In this document: positions 1 through 6,649 of the stretch, in pieces
How positions within the stretch are numbered: position 1 is the first letter of the stretch
How the letters are laid out: each line of letters starts with the position of its first letter
Assembly: GCA_003354225.1 (NCBI GenBank)
Contig: PIVH01000257.1
Location: 1 to 6,649 of the forward strand
Source: Globobulimina sp.
Lineage: Eukaryota; Foraminifera; Rotaliida
Direction: 5' to 3'
DNA: 6,649 nt
Notes under the pieces: model-generated
Told to the model about the DNA's origin: nothing
The model's input: the letters and a program-made list of their open reading frames with translations, nothing else
The model's database searches: none
Position numbers and translations under genes: made by a program

Positions 1-27
1 GATCTTGACCTTGACATTGATATTGAA
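1..27 (-). repeat. Degenerate hexanucleotide repeat coding for Ser-x dipeptides
   Basis: On the minus strand the last bases are units of TCA followed by ATA, ATG, AGG or AGA, giving SISMSRSR and continuing past the edge. It forms the start of a Ser/Arg-type tail after the F5/8C-like domain. Confidence 0.6.
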
Positions 28-3000
28 TCTTCCCTTCCTTTCCCATATCTTACATTTAAATGATTTACATTCGAATTAGTTCGCGCTCTCCTTCTTTTCT
101 TGCCAGATTTGGAATAGTTCATAGTACAATGTCTTTTCCCCCAAAATTGAACTTCGTAGAATACAAATCTCGGCGCATCGTCCGTATCTTCGCCATGATT
201 GCCGAGAAACAATATGCGCCAATACCTATCTTTTTTATTCACTTGAATCACTTGTTCGTCCTCTGTCTTCTCCAAATATGCATTGCTGATATCTCTCCAC
301 GGCGTCTCCTCATCTTTCGACGATTGTATAGTAACATATTTTGGATCATTCATCATGCCTCGATTCCGCCATCTGATTTCTTGCACCATTCGTTTGTGTT
401 TCATATCATATAATAGCCAACAATCCGAATATTTCTCCTCATCATCCATATCATAGTAATCATCATGTTCATCATTATAACGTTCTAGTTCTTTGTTGGT
501 CGGTGACACCCAATAAGTGGTGGAATGGTTGGCCAACACATACCATTTCTGCAACATTGAACCCACCGGTTTCACCAATCCCGTATGGTGGGTCATTTCA
601 TTATATATCGATTGCACTTCGTTCAAACCGCGGCCAATCTTATTGTTAAACGCTTCATTCATAAAATCGTCATATTTGGGTATACGTTTCCGACCATTTT
701 TATGTGCTTTCTTCAAAAATAAGCGTTGTTGTTGCTGCAATCTATTGGGCATTTTATGTGGCACTGCTGATACAAACATTTTTTCTTCACTCATTCCAGT
801 GGGTGATATACTGGCAAATCTATTTAATTTCAACTGTACCACACTGGTTTTCGAGGCACGCAAATCATTCTCTTGGCTTTTCTTTCTGTTTCGAAACATT
901 CCACTAAATATTTTACTCATTTTAGATTGCTTATTCTTGTTTTTATCGTCGTTGTCTGTAACATTATGATTATTAATGGTATGCATTCCCTTTTTTTTCT
1001 CATCCATTACTTTTTTCATCATAATAATTTGTTCCTCGTCATACTTATTCTCCATTGGTTTGCCAATACGGCTTAAAAAGGCGCCAATATCACTCAATTT
1101 TGGATGCATTATGCGTTTATGTCTCCGGGTTTTCACCATTTGCATCGCATCCGATTCATCAAACTCATATTTACTTTCCGAGTATAAATCTTCCAACATT
1201 TTAGTGTCCGTCGATAGTGGCGACACTATATTTGTCGGCGTGTAGCTTTTCATATTCTCTGTGTTAAACAATGGATTCTCTGCGTCGATCCATTCCGGCG
1301 TACCATAAATGGCTACCTTTGCTTCATTCAATTTGGCGCATAATTGCGACATTTTTGGTTTCAATTTCTCAAATTGTAATGTATTGTAAAAATCAGCAAT
1401 GGTCTCTACAATTATTGGATTATTGCCTTCATCGTTATTGATGGCTCGAATTAGTACAGGTTCCAGGCCTTTGTCTTTAAACTTTTTGAGTAGTTTTTTG
1501 CTGTTTGGATCGGCTAAAATTATAGCAAGTATACCATCTAAAACATGGGTCAATACATTGTCGGTATTATTTTGTGAATATAAGTCAATGGCATCGATCA
1601 AATCATCAATAGTCACGTTTGCATTGTCGTGCAAAAATGCTTCCACATCGGACACATGGTCGAAACACAAACCAAAGGCCGAACATACGCCCAAGTCATC
1701 CGCGCCATTGCTCAATGCGCAGCTGGTGGTAATATCTAATATGCCACAATCAATTAATGGCTTTAATAGATTTTCTTGATTTTCTGCATCAATTTTCTGT
1801 AATAACGCACCAAAATGGGTCAATAACTGCTTACCTTTATCGGTTGAATGGGTTTTCTTTAATATATGACATAATTTAACAACAATATCATCAATTTTTA
1901 ATTTGTCCGCATCACTGGCATAGTCAGCGACTTTTGCAATGGAATTTGCAATCGATTCACTGATTGGATACATGTGCTGCAAGGAATCCATGTTTGGTCC
2001 AAACAAGTCGTCAAAGATATAAATGCCACCCTTTTTAAAAAAATCTCCTCTACATTTAGCATGCTCCAGTAATGGAACTAATGCTTTTAATGCAGCCTTG
2101 ACCACTGGCAAATTATCCGTTGGATTGGATGCTATTAATTTCCCTTTAAACTGTATAATATCTAACAATGCATTTACAACATTATTACCAGAGATGTAAT
2201 CCCTGCGATCATCCATTAAACCATTGGCATACACTGCCTTTGCTGCGTTTATAATGGCAGCGGCCGAATAATGCAGCGGATCACAGACAACATTCATAGC
2301 TTTGTCTATATCCATCACTGCCATGCCATCATTATCTACAATCATAACCCCATTTGCATTGGCCATTGATTTTGATTTTGATGGTGAAGGTGTTGGCGGT
2401 GGCAACGAAGACACACTGCTCACCGCAATCATATCATTCATTCTCGTTCGACTCTTACCCAATACAGCAACATCATTATCATTTGGAGAGTTAATCCGAA
2501 GCCCATTGCTATCAAACCCTGCCTTCTGTTGTCTATTATTTCGATTATTTATAGCGTTGCTATTATGGTATACCTCCTGCTGCGGATTATTATTATCCAC
2601 TGCAGTCAAAAATGCATTTGTCGCTTGATGCGCAAACTGTTGCTTCATATCGCTTGCATTCCGATAATAACCCACATCCTCTGCCGATTTCATATATTTA
2701 TATTCCGGCAAATCCGAATACGCCATCCGCATATACAGCTCTCTCAGCTGTTGTTTGCGTTTTGCTGCACGGATCTGCTCTTTCAAGTTATCAATCTCTA
2801 TTTGTGCGCTGGCCAACCTCTCCGATAAATCCTCAATCACTCCGCGCAGTGTACCTGCTTCCTCCGCTTGCTCAGTCACCAAATGTTCCATTTTCGAGAC
2901 TTGCTCCTCAAAGTCTGGAGCAACGATAGTCATTTTCTTCTCTAGTCTGCGCAATTCGAGTTCAAAGGCGTCCTCTGTGTCAAGCATGACTGCCTCGGGG

Positions 3001-5921
3001 GACTGTTCAATGCGGCTCAACGCCAATTCCATATCCATTTGTTTCAGCTCTTCTTCGCTGTCTTTTAAGCTCCGAGCTATCTCCAACTGCAACTTTTCCA
3101 TTCCAGAAGCTTGACTGATATCTGCTTTCCGCATCTCAGACTCCTGAATCCGCTGCAATTCCAATTCAAACACGGAATCTGTTATTTGTAAATGTGGCGG
3201 TTGGGTCTTTTCCGAGTCTGCTTGGATTATATGCAATATTTCCGCTTCAAACTCTGGTTCGTGTATCTTCTGATTGCGGTAATTATTGCTCCCTTTCAAT
3301 TCAAATCGTAACTGCGGTTTCTCTTCTTGCAGCTGCTCAATATCCATTTGTTGCTGTTCATAGACCTCACTTGGCTCACTATGCAATTCTTCCACAGTGG
3401 AGTCAATATCGTGCTGTACACTCATATACTCACTTTGCAACTCGTCCAATTCTTCCAATGCCTGCGCTAACTCACCATCTGCTTCCTGCGCCACATCCAA
3501 TTCATCTGTTTTGTACATCAGTAATATTATATTATATTATGCGACCTATATAACACAAACCTGTCTCTTTATCGATGACGGTCTCATCATCACTGGAATC
3601 ACTCGAACCAGAACCACTGGAGTTCACATTGGCCCTTTCATAGTCAACCTCGCCTAATTTCGATTTCCTTTTGGTCCGATCCTGTTCATTTTTATTCTTA
3701 TTCTTCTGCTTACGTCCTTTGTTATGTTTCTTTTTTTTGCTATCATCCTTCTTCTGTCGTTTGTAATAATTCTTTTTATCAATCTTCTCCTCCAATGTCA
3801 CAATACGTCGTTTAATGTGATTCAATTCTTTTCCTTTCGAGTTCAAATATCTTATCCGGGTGTCCCAATCATGTGTGCGTAGCACCACTTTCTTGCGCAA
3901 ATCCCGATACACAATGCGAGTTTGCTTCGGTTTGTAATGAATAACATCGCCCTTCCTCTCAAACGCTGGCCGTCTGTGCCTGGGATCGATATAGATTTTC
4001 TTCACCGTCTTATCCACGTACACTTTTGGATGATTCTCTCGTTTTTTCGGCGTCCATCTACTGCCACTATTTCGTTGCACCGCTTGTCGTTTTTTCAATC
4101 GATCGTGATCCACTCGCAACTGTCTGGTCAATATGGCCAATTTCCTCTTTTCCATATCAATATCTTTCATAGCTTTGAGCTTCTCAATGCGTATAAACCT
4201 TTGCAACTCTTTTTGCTGCCGACTATAATCCTGTTTCTGTACGGGACCAAGACGTTGATTGGCACTGCTCGGGTCTAACAAGCCTGGCTTATCGCCGCGT
4301 AGTCCACTTAAGATGTCCCGTTTGAACGAACTCATTCGTTTTTCGCCACTATGCTTCGCCCCAACTACCTCGCCTTGCAATCGCATGATTTCTGAGCGTA
4401 AATTCTTTCGTTCTTCACCCCATTGTTTCCTTTCTGCATAGAGCATTTTGCGCAATTTATCCTCTTCTAATTGGCTGTATTTGCCCTTCTTTCCACTGCC
4501 GACATTATCTCGTTTGAGATTAAATGTTCTGCTGTCAATCTCAAACTGCTCTCTGTCGCGGGATAACTTCTGCTGATCTTTCTTCGTTCGCCTTTTCTCA
4601 ATTTCTAACGCTTTGCTGTCTGCTTTGAGTTTCTTTAAATCTTTCTTCAACGTTCTATATAGTTTCTGCATTTTTAAATACTCCAAATGTTGCTGGGCCT
4701 CATCCTGTTTGGTTTGGGTCAAACTCAAATCACTGGGTTTCCTGCTCGATCGTTTATTGCTTTTTTTAGCGGAACTCCAGCGAGCACTGGTTTTTATTGG
4801 TGTTTTTGGAGTGGATATACCACCATATTTGCGTTCAATTTCGTGCCTTTTGAAATCGACGGGTGTCTCTGGCCGATTACTGGTGTTATTTTTTCGTTTG
4901 GTGGCAGCCGCAGCGGCTTTTCTAGTGCTACTTTTACTGCGTACTTCGGCTTTTTTGAACTTGTCATGATTTCGCTTGCTTTTTTTTAACGATTTGCTCT
5001 GTTTGGTTTGCTTCTTATTACTAGTTTGCTGCACAATTTTGACGGGTGTATCCTCAGGTTTTGGCGTTTCTGGATCCTCCAAATTGTCTAAGGACGGCGG
5101 TGAAAACAGTGGTGGCTTTGGTTGCTTTATAGGTTTTACTGGAGCTTTGGGCCATGATTTGTCGCCTTCCATCTGTGTGTACAAAATATTAATATGTGAC
5201 TTTGTACAGTATACGTACAAGTATACAAAACTGTTTTTTCTTCCTCCTCCATACTGGTTGTTTCCACACTAATTGGTGTTGGTTGCAATGTCTTTGGCTT
5301 TGCTGTTTTTGCTGGTTTTGCGGTGGATGATGATCGCAGTGTTTTAGAGGGTGTTTTAGCGGTTGATTTAGACCGTGATCTTGATGGTTTATCAGAGTGC
5401 TTTGATTGTTTAGAGCGAGTACGCGGAGTAGGGGTCATTGTCTTTGATATTTTATGTTTTTTTTGTTTTTTCTTTTTTTTTGGATTTGATAAATGGATAT
5501 CGTCTTTGGTGATTTTTTGTTTTTTTGCTTTGGATTTGGATTTCAAACTTTTTTGTCTCATTTTAATAGCAGCAACGCCAAGATCAGAGAATGATCGCTC
5601 TCGGCCATGCTTCTTAGATTTAGTTTTTTTAGTACTAAATTTGATGTTTTTCTCATGATTCTTTTTGATAGTATGGAGTTGATTGGATGTGCCCCTTTTT
5701 TTCTTTTTTTTATGTGATTTTGCTGTTGATGCTGGATTTGGAGTGCTTGGTTTGTTTTTTTTCTTTGTCTTTTTCTTTCGGGTATTTGATGTATTCAAAT
5801 TTATAGAAATATCATCCATCGATATTTGTCGTCTTACTTTTTTTTTTGTTTTAGGTTTAGATGTTCCATTTATATTGCTTTGTGTAGTTGGATTTGCATT
5901 GGTTTCTCCATCTTGTGACAT
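1..5921 (-). CDS. Large multidomain coiled-coil / alpha-solenoid / F5/8C-like protein, 3 exons, C-terminus cut by window edge
   Basis: The gene is the join of 5921-5232, 5172-3561 and 3505-1 on the minus strand, giving 1,935 complete codons and no in-frame stop. I do not recognise it as a named family. Order of parts: basic low-complexity tail (residues 1-230), coiled coil (about 387-500), short strand-rich motif (614-654), lysine-rich stretch (about 695-735), Ser/Asp-rich acidic linker (about 745-775), acidic helical repeats (852-958), coiled coil to about 1035, alpha-solenoid (about 1171-1500), basic linker, F5/8C-like domain (about 1752-1891), then a basic Ser/Arg tail leaving the window. 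The start is the first ATG (5921) after a probable 5'UTR intron; an upstream in-frame TTG at 5960 was not chosen. No signal peptide or membrane segment is visible, so an intracellular, possibly nuclear or cytoskeletal, scaffold is inferred. Exon 3 alone is a 3.5-kb open frame, which makes coding status secure; function is unknown. Confidence 0.85.
135..554 (-). other. F5/8 type C (discoidin-like, galactose-binding fold) domain (residues about 1752-1891)
   Basis: Features in the expected order for this beta-sandwich family are visible: an aromatic first strand (QKWYVLANHSTTYW), CWLLYDMK in place of the usual W-x-x-x-D-L/M-G strand, VQEIRWR, then YVTIQSSKDEETPW (the family's 'qySnDg..W' strand pair), and a closing RYWRILFL ... 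FYEVQFWG, matching the typical 'R-Y-x-R-I ... l-E-l-x-G' end. An Asp/Tyr-rich insert (about residues 1780-1792) lies in a loop. Extracellular members bind sugars or lipids, but the fold also occurs in intracellular scaffolds; the absent signal peptide favours the latter. Confidence 0.65.
1311..2297 (-). other. Alpha-solenoid, ARM/HEAT-like region (residues about 1171-1500)
   Basis: The region has repeated pairs of amphipathic helices with Leu/Ile/Val/Ala cores separated by short Asn/Asp/Gly turns, e.g. VVKAALKALVPLLEHAK, ISESIANSIAKVADYAS, VLTHVLDGILAIILADP and PIIVETIADFYNTLQ. The spacing of about 40 residues fits armadillo- or HEAT-type repeats, which usually form protein-binding surfaces. 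No catalytic motif was seen. The family assignment is by pattern, not by alignment. Confidence 0.5.
2700..3503 (-). other. Acidic helical repeats and coiled coil (residues 769-1036)
   Basis: The segment is rich in Glu, Asp, Gln and Leu and predicts as almost continuous helix. Residues 852-958 hold five copies of a short degenerate unit with the pattern [F/L/M]-x-x-E-[I/L]-x-x-[S/I/L] (for example FELELQRIQ, LQLEIARSL, MDMELALSR, FELELRRLE). From about residue 960 to 1035 the heptads become regular (ASAQIEIDNLKEQIRAAK), consistent with a coiled coil. It is strongly acidic, in contrast to the basic exons 1 and 2. Confidence 0.65.
3506..3560 (-). other. Intron 2, 55 nt, phase 1
   Basis: The border reads GAGACAG|GTTTGTG and the acceptor is ACAAAACAG. 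Reading through gives an in-frame TAA nine codons in, whereas splicing joins G to AT to make an Asp codon and opens the 3.5-kb exon 3 frame. A TTACTGAT element precedes the acceptor as a plausible branch site. The same donor context occurs in the leader intron. An alternative phase-1 donor (GGTCGC, about 20 nt downstream) is possible but less like the others. Confidence 0.85.
3522..3540. repeat. ATTAT microsatellite inside intron 2
   Basis: About three to four imperfect copies of a five-base ATTAT unit fill the middle of intron 2. It is noncoding and likely to vary in length; it supplies the in-frame TAA that ends any read-through product. Confidence 0.7.
3901..4023 (-). other. Strand-rich motif with repeated h-Y-h-D/R units (residues 614-654)
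   Basis: Within otherwise disordered, basic sequence, four short units alternate hydrophobic and aromatic residues: VYVDK, IYIDP, VIHYK and RIVYRD. The Pro/Arg-rich spacer DPRHRRPAFERKGD separates two of them. The regularity suggests a small beta-hairpin or a linear binding motif. No family is recognised. Confidence 0.4.
4363..4704 (-). other. Coiled-coil segment (residues about 387-500)
   Basis: This is a long stretch of Lys/Glu/Arg/Gln with regularly spaced Leu/Ile/Phe/Met, including EREQF-type and ERKQWGEERKNL-type heptads (the latter near residue 480). A glycine/serine/lysine break near residue 455 divides it in two. A further charged helix follows at about residues 545-595. The pattern predicts a coiled coil, likely for self-association or docking; partners are unknown. 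Confidence 0.65.
5173..5231 (-). other. Intron 1, 59 nt, phase 0
   Basis: The reading frame must shift here: the exon 1 frame runs to a stop at about 5136-5138 inside exon 2, while the long exon 2 frame has no ATG before 5172. Splicing GTTTTG...CACACAG joins AAA ACA to ATG GAA GGC in phase 0. An ATATTAATAT element sits about 20 nt before the acceptor. A second phase-0 donor (GTACAA at 5207) would give a 35-nt intron and add eight residues; the upstream donor is preferred because it resembles the GTTTG donors of the other introns. The intron has no in-frame stop when read through from exon 1. Confidence 0.75.
5232..5921 (-). other. Exon 1: basic Lys/Ser/Thr/Pro-rich N-terminal region (residues 1-230)
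   Basis: This exon encodes 230 residues of low-complexity, strongly basic sequence with many runs of three to five lysines, an SRSRSKS stretch (near residue 190) and repeated TP/SP sites. It ends in an acidic MEEEEK patch just before intron 1. Two sites resemble basophilic-kinase targets: RRQISMDD (Ser34) and RERSFSDL (Ser110). Such regions are usually disordered and serve as nuclear/nucleolar localisation, RNA- or DNA-binding, or microtubule-binding tails; which applies here cannot be told. The coding strand is extremely A-rich. The exon ends in phase 0 at AAAACA. Confidence 0.75.
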
Positions 5922-6039
5922 GTTATCACAGTCCACTGTCTTACTAAAAAGATTTTCCAAATTAATTTGTTCTCAAACCTGTTGGATTTGACTCAAAAAT
6001 GCAAAATATTTATTTAGATTAAAAATAGCGGAAATAAAA
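5922..6039 (-). promoter_or_regulatory. Upstream region / 5' leader of the large gene
   Basis: This 118-nt AT-rich stretch lies between the stop of the upstream frame and the ATG at 5921. It contains the probable leader intron and an AAATAAATAT element near 6003-6020 that could be a TATA-like or initiator-proximal site. No other motif stands out. If the upstream frame is a genuine neighbour, the spacing is compact. Confidence 0.3.
5944..5978 (-). other. Probable 5'UTR intron, 35 nt
   Basis: On the minus strand the border reads CCAACAG|GTTTGAG and the 3' end is a T-run followed by TTTTTAG. The donor context ACAG|GTTTG is the same as in intron 2 of this gene. An AAATTAATT element lies inside as a possible branch region. 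No ATG occurs between the noncoding sequence upstream (to about 6060) and the donor, so this would be a leader intron; the first ATG comes 22 nt after the acceptor. Support is motif-based only. Confidence 0.5.
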
Positions 6040-6649
6040 TCAAGGATTCAGCGGAAGAAAATTTTTTTTCACCCCTGTGTATGAGAAATTGACCGAATAA
6101 TCAGAATTTCCGATCATGACATAATGATGAAGTGTAAAATCATGTGCACATCTGGTTGAAATATGGCGGTTGAATAATGAAATGAAAAAGGAAAGAAGTA
6201 CCAAGACAGCAAACAGCTGAAAAAAAACTTGTCTTAGCTCCAAAATTGAATAATTATATTTTCCAATATGGTTGAAAATGAGTTTTCCCCTTGTGATAAA
6301 TTCATATCTGAGAACATCAGGTCTCTTTGCCATATGAGGCAATGGCTTTATTGTTTTAAATACAGGCCAGTTACCTGTCTCACTGGCTTTCGAGATTCTG
6401 ACCCTGAGATCAAACCACGCTGCCTGACCACTGATAGGATCACTATTTGATATCCTTGTGCCGTCAACATGGTCCAGTTCTTCAGAGATCAGATGATTAA
6501 GAAGGAAACTCTTCCTCGCTTCATCGGCCTTTTCATCAAGGTTCCATGCACCAGGTATTTTACCCATACCATTCCAGGTCCATACTGTGTCAGCCTCAAC
6601 TGCGTTTGAAAGCTTTATCTGAACCCTTATCTTACTTGTAGGTGATTCG
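6040..6649 (-). CDS. Molybdopterin oxidoreductase catalytic subunit, C-terminal end (SoeA/PsrA-like CISM family), partial
   Basis: The frame enters from the right edge (first full codon at 6648) and encodes 202 residues to a TAA at 6040-6042. The first ~115 residues match what I know of the C-terminal molybdopterin-dinucleotide-binding domain of bacterial periplasmic/cytoplasmic CISM enzymes (sulfite, polysulfide/thiosulfate-type): TVWTWNGMGKIPGAWNL, FLLNHLIS, NSDPISGQAAWFDLRVRI and a final RPDVLRY. These enzymes carry a Mo-bisMGD cofactor plus Fe-S cluster and pair with a four-cluster ferredoxin subunit and an NrfD-type membrane subunit; no such partner follows here. Homology seems to end at RPDVLRY (about 6304). 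Another 87 codons follow, with a hydrophobic FFQLFAVLVLLSFFISLF, which is not usual for the family. Base composition is visibly less AT-rich before 6304 than after it. Confidence 0.7.
   Translation of the reverse strand, partial: ESPTSKIRVQIKLSNAVEADTVWTWNGMGKIPGAWNLDEKADEARKSFLLNHLISEELDHVDGTRISNSDPISGQAAWFDLRVRISKASETGNWPVFKTIKPLPHMAKRPDVLRYEFITRGKLIFNHIGKYNYSILELRQVFFQLFAVLVLLSFFISLFNRHISTRCAHDFTLHHYVMIGNSDYSVNFSYTGVKKNFLPLNP

Larger units (their letters stand above)
1..3505 (-). other. Exon 3: open to the window edge (residues 768-1935+)
   Basis: I translated this exon codon by codon from 3503 to 3 and met no stop in 1,167 codons. It carries the acidic repeat/coiled-coil region, the alpha-solenoid, a basic linker with a glutamine run, and the F5/8C-like domain. 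No further donor is needed before the edge; the frame continues as a basic, Ser/Arg-rich tail. The true C-terminus lies outside the window. Confidence 0.9.
3561..5172 (-). other. Exon 2: coiled coil and basic linker (residues 231-768)
   Basis: The exon encodes 537 codons plus the first base of codon 768. It begins with a proline-rich, basic stretch containing several TPVK/TPKTP-like sites, passes into a long charged coiled coil, a strand-rich motif, a lysine-rich block and finally a Ser/Gly/Asp acidic segment (SSGSGSSDSSDDE) that looks like a casein-kinase-2 target region. It starts exactly with ATG, so translation could in principle also begin here if exon 1 is an alternative leader. Confidence 0.8.

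Noticed and set aside
60-3657. Many plus-strand open frames of 60-150 codons (e.g. 517-969, 1399-1779, 3194-3553)
   Set aside because: All lie antisense to exon 3 or the exon 2/3 border, are Phe/Leu/Ser/Ile-rich as expected for the complement of Lys/Glu/Asn-rich coding, and show no domain or conserved motif.
5136-5172. Two overlapping genes instead of one spliced gene at 5136-5172
   Set aside because: The frame jump is resolved exactly by a phase-0 intron, and basic Lys/Pro/Thr composition continues smoothly across the join. Kept only as an alternative isoform idea.
1-5921. A bacterial or giant-virus origin for the whole window
   Set aside because: Two frame shifts coincide with canonical GT...AG borders with branch-like elements and one contains an in-frame stop; this is best explained by spliceosomal introns.
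5958-5960. Upstream TTG as start of the large gene
   Set aside because: The codon falls inside the probable 35-nt leader intron and is not ATG; the first ATG at 5921 is the simpler eukaryotic start.
3922-5991. Plus-strand open frames opposite exons 1 and 2, some with hydrophobic runs like membrane segments
   Set aside because: The Phe/Leu runs are the complement of lysine-rich codons; no independent coding evidence.
6218-6374. Possible intron in the molybdoenzyme frame (GAGACAG|GTAACTG to TTTTTTTTCAG)
   Set aside because: The borders are attractive, but the sequence between them still encodes the family-type ending KPLPHMAKRPDVLRY in frame, so removing it would cut expected coding sequence. 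It remains a possibility only if the gene is truly nuclear.
1-6649. tRNA, rRNA, CRISPR array, transposase or inverted terminal repeats
   Set aside because: No cloverleaf, spaced direct repeats, transposase motif or terminal repeats were found on reading both strands.

Overview
The window looks eukaryotic: one long, lysine- and asparagine-rich minus-strand gene is broken by very short introns (35-59 nt) with GT...AG borders, and the joined frame runs through more than 1,900 codons with no stop, so all three standard stop codons keep their usual meaning. AT-rich sequence, low-complexity basic tracts and short introns fit a unicellular protist. A rhizarian such as a foraminiferan is one guess from style alone; I cannot place the lineage from this window.

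Layout, read leftward on the minus strand. (1) 6649-6040: the C-terminal end of a reading frame entering from the right edge. Its first ~115 residues look like the molybdopterin-dinucleotide-binding C-terminus of a bacterial CISM-type molybdoenzyme (SoeA/PsrA-like); the last 87 codons look unrelated and include a hydrophobic segment. (2) 6039-5922: a short AT-rich gap with a probable 35-nt 5'UTR intron. (3) 5921 to 1, running off the left edge: a single three-exon gene for a protein of at least 1,935 residues. Exon 1 (5921-5232) is a basic Lys/Ser/Thr/Pro tail; exon 2 (5172-3561) adds coiled coil, a small strand-rich motif and more basic sequence; exon 3 (3505-1) is open to the window edge and holds an acidic helical repeat region, a coiled coil, an alpha-solenoid (ARM-like) and an F5/8-type-C (discoidin-like) domain.

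Almost the whole plus strand is antisense to these exons, and its open frames are shadows. The two main points are the unusual multidomain architecture of the large gene, which I do not recognise as a named family, and the bacterial-type molybdoenzyme end only 118 nt upstream of a spliced eukaryotic gene. The latter is either a horizontal transfer or an assembly/contaminant join, and the sequence alone does not decide. No RNA gene, CRISPR array or transposase was seen.
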